From Neorhizobium vignae (GTDB lineage: Bacteria; Pseudomonadota; Alphaproteobacteria; Rhizobiales; Rhizobiaceae), in assembly GCF_000732195.1 (NCBI RefSeq), contig NZ_JNNU01000011.1:124001-188000 (forward strand): a stretch of 64,000 nucleotides of DNA, given 5' to 3'. The notes under the pieces were generated by a model, which was given only the letters and a program-made list of their open reading frames with translations, was not told the DNA's origin and made no database searches. Positions 1-8,375 of the stretch are shown in pieces. Made by a program: the position numbers and the translations under genes. Each line of letters opens with the position of its first letter. Positions within the stretch are counted from its first letter, which is position 1.

Positions 1-647
1 TCATGGATGGCAATGTCGAGCGGGTGATTTCGCGGCTCTACGCCATCGACGCGCCGCTTCCAGGCTCTAAGCCGGCGATGAAGGCAAGGGTCGCTGAACT
101 GACACCCGCCGACCGGCCCGGCGATTTCGCGCAGGCGATGATGGATCTCGGCGCGACCATCTGCACCCCGAAACGGCCGGCCTGCGCGCTCTGTCCCTTC
201 CGCGACGACTGTCTGGCCTTTGCGGAACACGACCCGGAACGGTTTCCGGTCAAGGCAGCGAAGAAGGAAAAGCCCGTGCGGCTCGGCGCCGTCTTCGTGG
301 CCGTGACGCCCGAGGGCGAAGTGCTGTTGCGGCGGCGGGTCGACAGCGGTCTGCTCGGCGGCATGACCGAAGTGCCGACCACCGCCTGGACATCGCGCGT
401 CGACGGCGGGACCACGACCGACCATGCCCCCTTCCCCGCCGCATGGGAGGCATCGGGCTCCGTCACTCACGTCTTCACCCATTTCGAGCTGAGGCTCTCG
501 GTCTTCCGGGCGAAGACCGAAAGGGTCGCCACCGCCGACGGATGGTGGGAGCCGGTCGCAAATCTCGAGGCCCAGGCCTTGCCTACCGTGATGAAAAAAG
601 CCATCACCCAGGCTATTCCACTGGCCTTCGAAAAATCCTCGAACTGA
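1..647 (+). CDS. mutY: A/G-specific adenine glycosylase MutY, 3' part
   Basis: Base-excision repair glycosylase that removes adenine mispaired with 8-oxoguanine. The gene enters from the left edge, so the N-terminal helix-hairpin-helix catalytic half is missing and no start codon lies in the window. The visible 214 codons carry the family's [4Fe-4S] loop, with Cys at fragment residues 54, 61, 64 and 70 (C-x6-C-x2-C-x5-C), followed by the C-terminal NUDIX-like domain from about residue 90 that recognises 8-oxoG. It ends with TGA 17 bases before the HAD hydrolase gene and probably shares its transcript. The identification is firm because the order of iron-sulfur loop then NUDIX-like domain is diagnostic of MutY and not of endonuclease III. 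Confidence 0.93.
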   Translation, partial: MDGNVERVISRLYAIDAPLPGSKPAMKARVAELTPADRPGDFAQAMMDLGATICTPKRPACALCPFRDDCLAFAEHDPERFPVKAAKKEKPVRLGAVFVAVTPEGEVLLRRRVDSGLLGGMTEVPTTAWTSRVDGGTTTDHAPFPAAWEASGSVTHVFTHFELRLSVFRAKTERVATADGWWEPVANLEAQALPTVMKKAITQAIPLAFEKSSN

Positions 648-664
648 TATCCCGGGACATATTC

Positions 665-1279
665 ATGGCAGCCAAGATCGACCACATCGTCTTCGACATC
701 GGCAAGGTGCTGATCCACTACGATCCGAACCTTCCCTATGCCCGCCTCATTCCCGACGAGGAGGAACGCAGATGGTTCTTTGAGAACGTCTGCACCCATG
801 AATGGAACCTGGAGCAGGATCGCGGCCGCAAGTGGGAAGATGCCGAGGCGCTGCTGGTCGTGCAATATCCGGAGCGCGAGGAGCAGATCCGCGCGTTCCG
901 CAAATACTGGCACGAAATGGTGCCGCATTCCTATGACGGCTCGGTCGCGATCATGGAGAGCCTGATCGACAATGGCCGCGACGTGACGATGCTGACCAAT
1001 TTCGCCGCCGATACATTCGTGGAGGCCAGAAAAATCTTCCCCTTTCTCAACAAGCCGCGGGGCGTCACCGTGTCGGGTGAGATCGGACTGATCAAGCCGG
1101 ACGTGGCTATCTACGAAAAGCATGCCCGCGACTTCGGCCTGACGCCGGAAGCCTCGATCTTCATCGACGACAGCCAGGCGAATGTCGAAGGTGCGCGCGC
1201 GGCCGGCTGGCAGGCAGTGCATTTCAAGGATGCCGAGACGCTGCGGCAGGACCTGATCGCCTACGGCATCGAGATATAG
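665..1279 (+). CDS. HAD-superfamily hydrolase, YihX-like
   Basis: Predicted cytosolic phosphatase of 204 residues. Motif I is F-D-I-G-K-V-L with the nucleophile Asp11. The second motif-I Asp is replaced by Gly, as is usual in the YihX/epoxide-hydrolase N-domain branch of HAD proteins. Motif II is M-L-T-N, motif III the Lys of G-L-I-K-P-D, and motif IV F-I-D-D-S. The ATG at 665 was chosen because the reading frame runs open through mutY and this Met directly precedes the conserved first strand. By family resemblance the substrate could be a sugar phosphate such as glucose-1-phosphate, but nothing in the sequence fixes it. Confidence 0.85.
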   Translation: MAAKIDHIVFDIGKVLIHYDPNLPYARLIPDEEERRWFFENVCTHEWNLEQDRGRKWEDAEALLVVQYPEREEQIRAFRKYWHEMVPHSYDGSVAIMESLIDNGRDVTMLTNFAADTFVEARKIFPFLNKPRGVTVSGEIGLIKPDVAIYEKHARDFGLTPEASIFIDDSQANVEGARAAGWQAVHFKDAETLRQDLIAYGIEI

Positions 1280-1304
1280 GACCTTCCGGCCGCCGGGCCG
1301 GTTC

Positions 1305-2114
1305 CTAGAGGATCCGGCTCACGGCACAGACGCGACCGACGACCTTCAGATCGGACAGGCCGTCCTTGAGGACATGCTGCGGGCTGTAGCGCTCCAGATT
1401 GTCCGGCAGGAGATCCAGGCTGCCGTCCAAAAGCCGCTGCACCCGCCGGGCAATCAGTTCCGCACCGGTATCGAACAGATAGACGCTCCCGTCCTCCAAC
1501 TTGCGGTCGTTGATATCGATAAACATCGGCGTACCACCGACGATCGTCGGCGACATGCTGTCGCCGCTTGCGGATACGACCCGCATGTTTTCCGGATCGA
1601 CCGAGAGCTTCGCCCAGAAACCTCCGGGGATGGCCGCCCATGTGGTATCGAGAGAAGACTGTCCTGAAACGTCTTCATAAGCCGGGATGAGTATGCGATC
1701 GGCGAGATCCCAGACCGGGCTCGGCTCGGAAAACCCGGCCGGCGGGATTTCCGGAGGTGAAAAATGGATGACTCCATCCTCGACCGACCAGTCGTTGCCG
1801 AGATATTCGATCGGCACGTCGGCGAGCTCCGCCATCATGTTGAGCGTGCTGTGGCGCGGTTCGGTCTTGCCGTGGCGATAGTTGTCGAGCGTGTTGTCGT
1901 TGAGGCCCAGCGCATCGACGACGCGCAGGCGGCCGCCGGCCAGTTCGCAGAGGATCAGCATCTTCAGCGCCACGGCCCGGCGCGCGGCATCCCTGCCCTC
2001 CCAGCTTGGAGAGAACCGCGCCAACGCACGCTCGATCCGGTGGCGCAGCTCGCCATTGACAGGCATGGACATTCTGAAAAACGCTAAATTCGAAATTCGT
2101 TCAACCCCATACAA
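1305..2114 (-). CDS. S24-family (LexA/CI-like) transcriptional repressor
   Basis: DNA-binding regulator of up to 269 residues. The N-terminal 100 or so residues look like a helix-turn-helix domain (a D-A-L-G-L-N-D-N-T-L-D-N-Y stretch near 67-79). The C-terminal half is an S24 peptidase fold with the serine motif S-G-D-S-M at 183-187 (Ser186). The position of the family's catalytic Lys appears to be Arg223 (I-A-R-R-V-Q-R), so self-cleavage is doubtful. Start alternatives are ATG 2114, ATG 2072 and ATG 2066; none has a clear Shine-Dalgarno sequence, and the family architecture would accept the shorter forms. It converges with the HAD gene and is followed on its own strand by no close gene. Confidence 0.8.
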   Translation of the reverse strand: MYGVERISNLAFFRMSMPVNGELRHRIERALARFSPSWEGRDAARRAVALKMLILCELAGGRLRVVDALGLNDNTLDNYRHGKTEPRHSTLNMMAELADVPIEYLGNDWSVEDGVIHFSPPEIPPAGFSEPSPVWDLADRILIPAYEDVSGQSSLDTTWAAIPGGFWAKLSVDPENMRVVSASGDSMSPTIVGGTPMFIDINDRKLEDGSVYLFDTGAELIARRVQRLLDGSLDLLPDNLERYSPQHVLKDGLSDLKVVGRVCAVSRIL

Positions 2115-2215
2115 CCTACGATATCAAGCGCAGGTGACGGCGGGAATACCTGAAATTTCGCAAAGTCGAGTTTGGCCGGGCGGCAGAGGCTGTCGACGCC
2201 ATGCCGAAAAGAAAT

Positions 2216-2244
2216 GGCGCCCGGGATCAGCCTTCCCGGGCGCC
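2216..2244 (-). terminator. Rho-independent terminator of ccrM
   Basis: A perfect 10-bp inverted repeat, GGCGCCCGGG at 2216-2225 and CCCGGGCGCC at 2235-2244, with a 9-base loop. On the minus strand it is followed by ATTTCTTTTC, so it fits a terminator about 70 bases beyond the ccrM stop codon. Confidence 0.8.
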
Positions 2245-2316
2245 AATTATCCTCGTCCGGGACTAGAGGTACGAAACCGGACGAGGCATTCGGTCGATCT
2301 GGCGGGGACCGGTGGA

Positions 2317-3450
<1,134 letters not shown>

Positions 3451-3493
3451 CTACTCGCTACGCTCTACTCGATACGAATTTACTGACTGTTAT

Positions 3494-3516
3494 GGTTACC
3501 TATTTTGGTTACCAAA
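3494..3516. promoter_or_regulatory. Repeated GGTTACC motif upstream of ccrM
   Basis: GGTTACC occurs at 3494-3500 and again at 3507-3513, a 13-bp period. The second copy lies inside a perfect 13-bp palindrome, TTTGGTTACCAAA (3504-3516). It sits 47-69 bases upstream of the ccrM start, in the gap shared with the divergent mntA gene. It does not fit the CtrA pattern TTAA-N7-TTAA, so the binding protein is unknown. Confidence 0.45.
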
Positions 3517-3590
3517 GCCTGAAGCGGTGCGCGATTTCGGGAAAAATTTCGAGACGTGGAAAGATAGCGCCCGTTGCGCTAAATCGCCTC

Positions 3591-3887
3591 ATGAACAGAA
3601 ACGAAGCGATCGAAAAACTGAGGCAGCAGGCCGACGCCATCCGGGCGCTCGGTGCGACGTCGCTTTATCTTTTCGGGTCGGTCGCCCGCGATGAGGCGGG
3701 GCCGTCGAGCGATCTCGATCTGTTTATCGATTATGATCCTGAGAGCCGCTTCAACGCATTCGACCTCGTCGGTATCAAGCTGTTCCTGGAAGATGAGCTT
3801 GCCACAGAGGTCGATATAACGACGCGCGATAGCCTTCATCCGATGCTGAAAGACAGGATCGAGAACTCCGCTTTACAGGTTTTCTGA
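3591..3887 (+). CDS. mntA: MntA-like minimal nucleotidyltransferase antitoxin
   Basis: Small protein of 98 residues with the polymerase-beta-type nucleotidyltransferase signature G-S at 29-30, ten residues, then D41-L-D43, and a later Asp in E-V-D-I that would complete the metal triad. In type VII toxin-antitoxin systems such proteins inactivate a HEPN RNase by adding AMP to it. The partner gene follows with a TGATG overlap at 3885-3889, the usual arrangement. ATG 3591 was chosen because the protein then begins right at the family's first helix; longer in-frame starts add an unrelated tail. There is no good Shine-Dalgarno sequence. The antitoxin frame is intact, unlike its partner. Confidence 0.82.
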   Translation: MNRNEAIEKLRQQADAIRALGATSLYLFGSVARDEAGPSSDLDLFIDYDPESRFNAFDLVGIKLFLEDELATEVDITTRDSLHPMLKDRIENSALQVF

Positions 3888-4211
3888 TGCCCCGTGAAGT
3901 TCGGCATTTTCTCCACGATATCCGTCAAGCGATAGCAATCATCGAGAGCGCAACCGCCGACAAATCGTTTGCCGATTACCAGACTGACGCAATCCTCAAA
4001 CTCGGCCTGGAGCGCGCTGTCGAAATCATCTCAGAGGCAAGCCGTGGGATTCCGGGACCTCAAGGCATCACGCCCTGAAATCCCGTGGCCCAAAGTTAAA
4101 GGTATCGGCAACGTCTTGCGACACGAATATCACGGCCTTTCGGACAAGATCATCTGGGGCGTGATCGTTGACGAGATCCCAAGGCTTCGGATTGCCATAG
4201 AAGCGAACTGA
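3887..4211 (+). pseudogene. hepT: hepT, HEPN-domain RNase toxin, frameshifted
   Basis: The first 56 or so codons read as the N-terminal helices of a DUF86/HepT protein, then hit TGA at 4076-4078. The rest of the family sequence continues in the +1 frame from about 4056 to the TGA at 4209-4211, including the signature G-I-G-N-V-L-R-H-E-Y-H that holds the HEPN R-x3-H motif. Joining the frames at about 4055 (the CCGGGACC run) restores a continuous HepT-like protein of roughly 107 residues, about two bases short of the expected I-P-D-D-L-K junction. The likely cause is a small deletion or insertion there, or a sequencing error. As written, the HEPN active site is not translated from the normal start. 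Confidence 0.8.
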
Positions 4212-4228
4212 GCGAAGTCGAAAACTAA

Positions 4229-4576
4229 CTAAGCCGCATGCACCTCGCGGCTGTCCTTCGGCGCCTCGTCCCTCTCGAACATGCCATAATCTCTGACGAT
4301 ATGGCCAATCCGCAGGCGGTAGTCGGCGAAGACGCCGCCGCGGCCAGCTTTCTGGGCCGCGCGATGGCTTTCGAGGTTGCGCCACGTCTTGACCGCCTCC
4401 TCGTCCCGCCAGAACGACAGGGAAAGGATCTTTCCGCGCAGCGTCAGGCTTTCGAAACGTTCGATCGAGATGAAGCCGTCGATGGTTTCCAGTTCGGGTC
4501 GCAGTTCGCCGGCAAGGTCGAGATATTTGTGACGCTCGCCGATATAGGGGATGCCTTCGAAGATGACGGCGATCAT
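4229..4576 (-). CDS. Antibiotic biosynthesis monooxygenase (ABM) domain protein
   Basis: A 115-residue single-domain ferredoxin-like barrel protein of the ABM/YgiN type. Signs are the N-terminal strand, a conserved G-F-I-S-I-E-R-F stretch near 34-41 and L-S-L-S-F-W-R-D-E near 52-60, followed by a helix with W and H. Members oxidise quinones or heme-like aromatics, often as dimers; the substrate here is unknown. Its ATG overlaps the TGA of the NIPSNAP gene by four bases (ATGA at 4573-4576), so the two are translationally coupled. Both lie divergent from an ArsR-type regulator that is the obvious candidate controller. Confidence 0.8.
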   Translation of the reverse strand: MIAVIFEGIPYIGERHKYLDLAGELRPELETIDGFISIERFESLTLRGKILSLSFWRDEEAVKTWRNLESHRAAQKAGRGGVFADYRLRIGHIVRDYGMFERDEAPKDSREVHAA

Positions 4577-4902
4577 GGCTTTACCAAAGCTCCGTGCGGC
4601 ATGGAGACGTTCTTGAGGAAGATCCGGTCCTCCTTCAGGATGAAACGCTCGCGCTTGGAAAATGCGTAATTCTCCTGGCCGAGCGGATCGGCCATCAACC
4701 GGGTGCGATAGGTCTCATAGGCGGCGAGGCTGTCGATATTGTAGACGCCGTAAGCCGTCGTCGCCGAACCCTCGTGCGGGCCGAAATAACCGATCAGGTC
4801 GGCGCCGCAGCGCGGGATCGCCTGGCCCCAGTTGCGGGCATACTCAGTGAATTCATCCTTCTTGAACGGGTCGATCTCGTAGCGGATGAAACAGGTGATC
4901 AT
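4573..4902 (-). CDS. NIPSNAP-family protein
   Basis: A 109-residue small dimeric alpha/beta-barrel protein. It opens with the I-R-Y-E-I strand and has the G-Y-F-G-P-H-E-G-S and A-Y-E-T-Y-R-T-R-L segments typical of bacterial NIPSNAP proteins. Biochemical roles in the family are poorly defined. It is the first gene of a two-gene unit with the ABM protein and is transcribed away from the ArsR gene across a 73-base gap. A good ribosome-binding site (AAGGAG) precedes the ATG at 4902. The pairing of two related barrel domains suggests one small-molecule detoxification or modification step. Confidence 0.82.
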   Translation of the reverse strand: MITCFIRYEIDPFKKDEFTEYARNWGQAIPRCGADLIGYFGPHEGSATTAYGVYNIDSLAAYETYRTRLMADPLGQENYAFSKRERFILKEDRIFLKNVSMPHGALVKP

Positions 4903-4975
4903 GGCTTCGTCTCCTTTGGTTGTGGAGGTGTTTTGCCATATTGCCTGACGAAGATGCTTCGGTTACGGTCGAAGT

Positions 4976-5659
4976 ATGAAAGAAGGTCCAGACATTGCCC
5001 GCATCGGGATGCTGTTCGGCGATCCCGCCCGCGCCAACATGCTGACCGCGCTTATGGGCGGCCAGGCACTGACGGCGACCGAGCTTGCGCAAGCGGCCGG
5101 CGTGACGGTGCAGACGGCGAGTTCGCATCTCTCCAAGCTTGAGGAAGGTGGTATTCTCGCCCAGCGCAAGCAGGGCCGGCACCGCTATTTCACGCTTGCC
5201 GATGCGGCCGCCGGCGCGTTGCTCGAAAACATCATGGGGTTTGCGGCAAGCAGGGGCCATCTGCGCCACAGGCCGGGGCCGAAGGATCCGGCACTGCGCA
5301 AGGCACGGGTCTGTTACGATCATCTCGCCGGTGATTATGGGGTCAGGATGCTCGACAGTTTCGTCGCCCGCGGCGCGATCGAGAGCGATGGCGAGAACCT
5401 GACGATGACCGAGGACGGCCGCGCGGAACTCGGCACGCTCGGCATCGATGTGGCATCGCTCACATCCAGTCGCCGGCCGGTCTGCAAATCCTGCCTCGAC
5501 TGGAGCGAGCGGCGCTCGCATCTGGCCGGCACGCTCGGCAAGGCGCTGCTTGCCCATTTCCTCGAAAACGGCTGGGCACGGCGCAGTGACGAGAGCCGCG
5601 CGGTGCTGTTCACGCCGGATGGCGAGCGGAAGTTTCTTTCGCTGTTTCCGGCGGGCTGA
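4976..5659 (+). CDS. ArsR-family winged-helix regulator with C-terminal extension
   Basis: A 227-residue transcription factor. Residues 1-85 form the ArsR winged helix-turn-helix, with the recognition helix around A-G-V-T-V-Q-T-A-S-S-H-L-S-K-L and the wing in Q-G-R-H-R-Y-F. The remaining 140 residues form an additional domain with a C-K-S-C pair that could bind a metal or small ligand. That extension makes it longer than metal sensors such as SmtB and resembles regulators of the YdfF type. It is divergent from the NIPSNAP/ABM pair and probably represses that unit and itself. Its 3' end overlaps the convergent DUF1284 gene by 50 bases. Confidence 0.85.
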   Translation: MKEGPDIARIGMLFGDPARANMLTALMGGQALTATELAQAAGVTVQTASSHLSKLEEGGILAQRKQGRHRYFTLADAAAGALLENIMGFAASRGHLRHRPGPKDPALRKARVCYDHLAGDYGVRMLDSFVARGAIESDGENLTMTEDGRAELGTLGIDVASLTSSRRPVCKSCLDWSERRSHLAGTLGKALLAHFLENGWARRSDESRAVLFTPDGERKFLSLFPAG

Positions 5660-6080
5660 ACGCCATGACCAGCGCGCCTGCATAATCTTCTCCCGCAGTA
5701 CGATCGCAAAGGCTACTCCATTCGCAGCCCGTGCAAGCGCGGCGCGTCACACCGGCAGAGAAGGCGCGGCGCAGTTCCTCGAACAGCGCCGGATCGGAGG
5801 CGATCACCGACCCGATCTCGAGCTCCCGTCCAAACAGGCGGGCAATATCCGCCAGCGCCGCTGCATCGCGACCGGCAACCGAAGCACCGAAACAATGCGC
5901 ATCTTCATCGGACAGAAGCGGGGCGCAGATATCGTCGGGGCCGGAAACGATCTCGATCGGCTCGCCGGCAGAAAGCCGGCCGGCGAGACGACGATAGTTG
6001 GCGACGAAGGCCGGGCTGTAGCCCTCGCCGACAAAGGTCAGCATGCAGAGAAGATGATGCGGCCGCAGCCTCACCGTCAT
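5610..6080 (-). CDS. DUF1284 protein, possible iron-sulfur protein
   Basis: A 156-residue protein starting with the DUF1284 hallmark R-L-R-P-H-H-L-L-C. It has further Cys residues in D-I-C-A-P, H-C-F-G and a C-terminal C-x2-C-x5-C cluster (A-C-T-G-C-E-W-S-S-L-C), a pattern suggesting an iron-sulfur cluster. The biochemical function is unknown. The ATG at 6080 was chosen because it overlaps the bioY stop codon as ATGA (6077-6080); longer starts would lie inside bioY. Translational coupling to bioY suggests a role in biotin supply or handling, but that is inference from position alone. Confidence 0.78.
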   Translation of the reverse strand: MTVRLRPHHLLCMLTFVGEGYSPAFVANYRRLAGRLSAGEPIEIVSGPDDICAPLLSDEDAHCFGASVAGRDAAALADIARLFGRELEIGSVIASDPALFEELRRAFSAGVTRRACTGCEWSSLCDRTAGEDYAGALVMAFSPPETAKETSARHPA

Positions 6081-6664
6081 TCTGTGGCAGCGCGGCTGCG
6101 GGAGGCAACGGCGGCAAGGACGGCTGCCGCCAGGCCCGATTTCAGCGCCGCACCGAGGATGAATGGGGCAACGCCCGCCCAAAACGCCTTGTCAGCGCCG
6201 ATCAGTGCCGCAAGCCAGGTCCAGCCGAGCGCAAGGCAGAGAAGGTTTGCGATGAGATGTGCCGAGAAGCTGGCGAGGATGCGCCGCCCGGTCCAGCCCC
6301 GTTCGGCAAGCCAGCCGGCAAGAGCGGCAATCACCGGAAAGGAAAAGAGATAACCGGCGGTCGGCCCAGCGAAGGCGGCAAAGCTGCCCGCCCCACCCGC
6401 CAGCACGGGCGCTCCAAGCGCTGCTTCTCCCAGCCACGCAAGCACCGTCAGGGCACCGAGCCGCCAGCCGTAAAGCGCGCCGATCATGGTCACGGCGAAG
6501 GTCTGCATGGTGATCGGCACCGGAACCATCGGCACGGCGATCTGGGAGGCAATCGCCAGAACCAGCGTGCCGGCAAGTACGAATACGGCCTTGATCACGA
6601 ACGACCGTTCGGCCAACCGCAGCGGATCGAAGCCAAGGGTCTGATGGGAGTTGGTCAGGGACAT
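6077..6664 (-). CDS. bioY: BioY biotin transporter substrate-binding subunit
   Basis: Integral membrane S-component of energy-coupling-factor transporters, or a stand-alone biotin importer when no BioM/BioN is present, as seen here. The 195-residue protein has about six membrane segments. It carries the family's P-M-V-P-V-P-I-T-M-Q-T-F motif and G-A-L-Y-G-W-R-L-G, then A-G-P-T-A-G-Y-L near the substrate loop. ATG 6664 was chosen because GGAGAG sits seven bases upstream; an in-frame start 14 codons earlier lies inside the operator. A BioR box at 6684-6693 lies between the predicted promoter and the ribosome-binding site, so repression when biotin is plentiful is likely. It overlaps DUF1284. 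Confidence 0.93.
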   Translation of the reverse strand: MSLTNSHQTLGFDPLRLAERSFVIKAVFVLAGTLVLAIASQIAVPMVPVPITMQTFAVTMIGALYGWRLGALTVLAWLGEAALGAPVLAGGAGSFAAFAGPTAGYLFSFPVIAALAGWLAERGWTGRRILASFSAHLIANLLCLALGWTWLAALIGADKAFWAGVAPFILGAALKSGLAAAVLAAVASRSRAATE

Positions 6665-6683
6665 CAATTCTCTCCTTCTCAAA

Positions 6684-6693
6684 TTATAGATAA
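6684..6693. promoter_or_regulatory. BioR operator upstream of bioY
   Basis: TTATAGATAA, an exact match to the published BioR consensus TTATMKATAA of alphaproteobacteria. It lies 20 bases upstream of the bioY ATG, just downstream of the predicted -10 element, where bound repressor would block transcription. Confidence 0.88.
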
Positions 6694-6710
6694 TTTTGAT
6701 TCCCATCTAT

Positions 6711-6739
6711 TTTATGAAAGGATTTTTGGCTGTTGACAA
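6711..6739 (-). promoter_or_regulatory. Predicted bioY promoter
   Basis: On the minus strand, TTGTCA (6739-6734) is followed after 17 bases by CATAAA (6716-6711). The spacing is ideal and the hexamers moderate. The BioR box begins 18 bases downstream of the -10. Confidence 0.5.
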
Positions 6740-6824
6740 GCGATCCGTCCGCGCCTGATCGCCAGATACCAAGCATGGAGACGCAGATGCTCAATGTTTC
6801 CGGGGAAACTCATTGGAAATTAAA

Positions 6825-6834
6825 TTATCTATAA
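6825..6834. promoter_or_regulatory. Second BioR box, just past bioR
   Basis: TTATCTATAA, the reverse complement of TTATAGATAA, 11 bases beyond the bioR stop codon and about 160 bases upstream of bioY. It may permit looping or cooperative binding with the first box, or control a second promoter for bioY. No promoter next to it is obvious. Confidence 0.75.
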
Positions 6835-6845
6835 TTTTGGAATGA

Positions 6846-7514
6846 TCAGCCGACGATGGCAAAAATCTCTCGCGGAGCGCCCGTCTTGGCCGGTTGCGGG
6901 CCACGGCCGATCCATTGAACGTGCTTCTGCAGGATGGCGGCGGCCTCGTCAGTCTTGCCCTGCCGGAGAGCGGCCAGGATGGCGCGGTGGTCGTGGTCGG
7001 TGCGTTTTTCCCAGCCGGACTGCCAGGCGGAGAACAGGAACCTGGCGCTTGCCGCATGCAGATCGTCGATCGAGGCGAGCAGGCGCTTCATGCCGCAGGG
7101 GGTGAGGATCAGCCGGTGGAAACGGCGGTTCGCCTCTTCCCAAGCATGCACGTCGGCAGCGGCATCGCCCTCGCGGGCCGCGTCTTCCGCCGCATCGAGG
7201 ATGGCCGGGGTCAGGTGGCGGGCGGCGTGGCGGAGCGCCAGCACCTCCAGCACGGCGCGCATTTCCGCCACCTCGCGGACTTCGGCGAGATCGAAGGAGG
7301 CCACACGCACGCCGCGGCGCGGCTCGCTGATCGCCAGGCCCTGCGCTTCCAGCCGGCGGAATGCCTCGCGCACCGGCACATGGCTGGTTTCGAATTCCTC
7401 GGCGACATGATCCTGGCGGAGACGGGCGCCGGGAGCGAGCTCGCCACGCACGATGCGGTCGGCAAGCACGCGGCTGATGCGGCTGGCGATGGTGTCTTCC
7501 GGTTCCTTGCCCAT
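6846..7514 (-). CDS. bioR: BioR, GntR/FCD-family biotin regulator
   Basis: A 222-residue repressor. Residues 1-75 are the GntR winged helix (G-A-R-L-R-Q-D-H-V-A-E-E-F, then P-V-R-E-A-F-R-R-L-E). Residues 85-210 are the FCD ligand domain with D, H and H positions (A-N-R-R-F-H, D-H-D-H-R-A-I). Identification as BioR rather than another FCD regulator rests on context: it is immediately upstream of bioY on the same strand, and two exact BioR boxes flank the gap. BioR proteins repress biotin synthesis and uptake genes. The ATG at 7514 has AAGGAA upstream. No BioR box lies before bioR itself, so autoregulation is not evident. The synthesis genes bioBFDA are not in the window. Confidence 0.87.
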   Translation of the reverse strand: MGKEPEDTIASRISRVLADRIVRGELAPGARLRQDHVAEEFETSHVPVREAFRRLEAQGLAISEPRRGVRVASFDLAEVREVAEMRAVLEVLALRHAARHLTPAILDAAEDAAREGDAAADVHAWEEANRRFHRLILTPCGMKRLLASIDDLHAASARFLFSAWQSGWEKRTDHDHRAILAALRQGKTDEAAAILQKHVQWIGRGPQPAKTGAPREIFAIVG

Positions 7515-7661
7515 CAGCGTTCCTTAGTGCGCCATTTTCCGCTTGTCGAGAGCCGCCCGCTACGCTTGCCCCAGCCATGCGCGGCGGTTGGTTGAGGTTT
7601 GTCCTGCCATCGTATAAAAGGCCGCCTCACCATATATCAGGCCCATGGAAGGCATTTCCTC

Positions 7662-8351
7662 ATGAGCAGCTTCGACCTCATCATCTTCGACTGCGACGGC
7701 GTTCTCGTCGATTCAGAAATCATCGCGGCGCAGGTGGAATCCAGACTGCTCACCGAAGCGGGTTATCCGATCAGCGTCGAGGAAATGGGCGAGCGGTTCG
7801 CCGGCATGACCTGGAAGAACATTCTGCTGGCCGTGGAAAAGGAAGCCGATATTCCCTTGTCCGCCTCGCTGCTCGACAAGTCCGAGACACTGCTCGACGC
7901 GCGGCTTGCCCGCGACGTGAAGATCATCGACGGCGTGAAGTTCGCGCTGGCAAGGCTGACGACGCAACGCTGCATCTGCTCCAACTCAAGTACCCACCGC
8001 CTCGACGTGATGCTCGAAAAGGTCGGCCTGAAACCCTATTTCGCACCGCATATCTATTCGGCCAAGGACCTTGGGCCGGATCGGGTCAAGCCGAAGCCGG
8101 ATATCTTCCTGCACGCAGCCGAGCAGTTCAAAGTTTCGCCGGAAAAGTGCCTGGTGATCGAGGATTCCACCCATGGCGTCCATGGCGCCAAGGCGGCAGG
8201 CATGCGCGTCGTCGGCTTTACCGGCGCATCGCACACCTATCCGAGCCATGCCGACCGGCTGACGGACGCCGGTGCCGAAACGGTGATCTCACGGATGATG
8301 GATCTGCCGGCCGTCATCGCCGCGCTCGGCGAATGGGCCGGGGCGCTCTGA
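7662..8351 (+). CDS. HAD-superfamily phosphatase, subfamily IA
   Basis: Cytosolic 229-residue hydrolase. Motif I D-C-D-G-V-L-V-D-S-E at residues 9-18 carries both catalytic Asp residues and the Asp-Ser-Glu cap signature. Motif II lies in C-S-N-S-S, motif III is the Lys of V-K-P-K-P-D, and motif IV is V-I-E-D-S. This is the beta-phosphoglucomutase/phosphoglycolate-phosphatase branch, usually acting on small sugar or polyol phosphates. ATG 7662 was chosen because it directly precedes the first conserved strand; the reading frame upstream adds only low-similarity residues. It is divergent from bioR and converges with the lipoprotein gene. The substrate is not deducible. Confidence 0.86.
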   Translation: MSSFDLIIFDCDGVLVDSEIIAAQVESRLLTEAGYPISVEEMGERFAGMTWKNILLAVEKEADIPLSASLLDKSETLLDARLARDVKIIDGVKFALARLTTQRCICSNSSTHRLDVMLEKVGLKPYFAPHIYSAKDLGPDRVKPKPDIFLHAAEQFKVSPEKCLVIEDSTHGVHGAKAAGMRVVGFTGASHTYPSHADRLTDAGAETVISRMMDLPAVIAALGEWAGAL

Positions 8352-8375
8352 GCGCCCCGATCAGTTCTTTCTCGA

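Noticed and set aside
3494..3516. CtrA binding site upstream of ccrM
   Set aside because: The repeat is GGTTACC with 13-bp period; the CtrA pattern TTAA-N7-TTAA is not present.
6775..6834. 19-residue frame whose TAA is the end of the distal BioR box
   Set aside because: No ribosome-binding site, and the stop is explained by the operator sequence. Considered as a leader peptide but unsupported.
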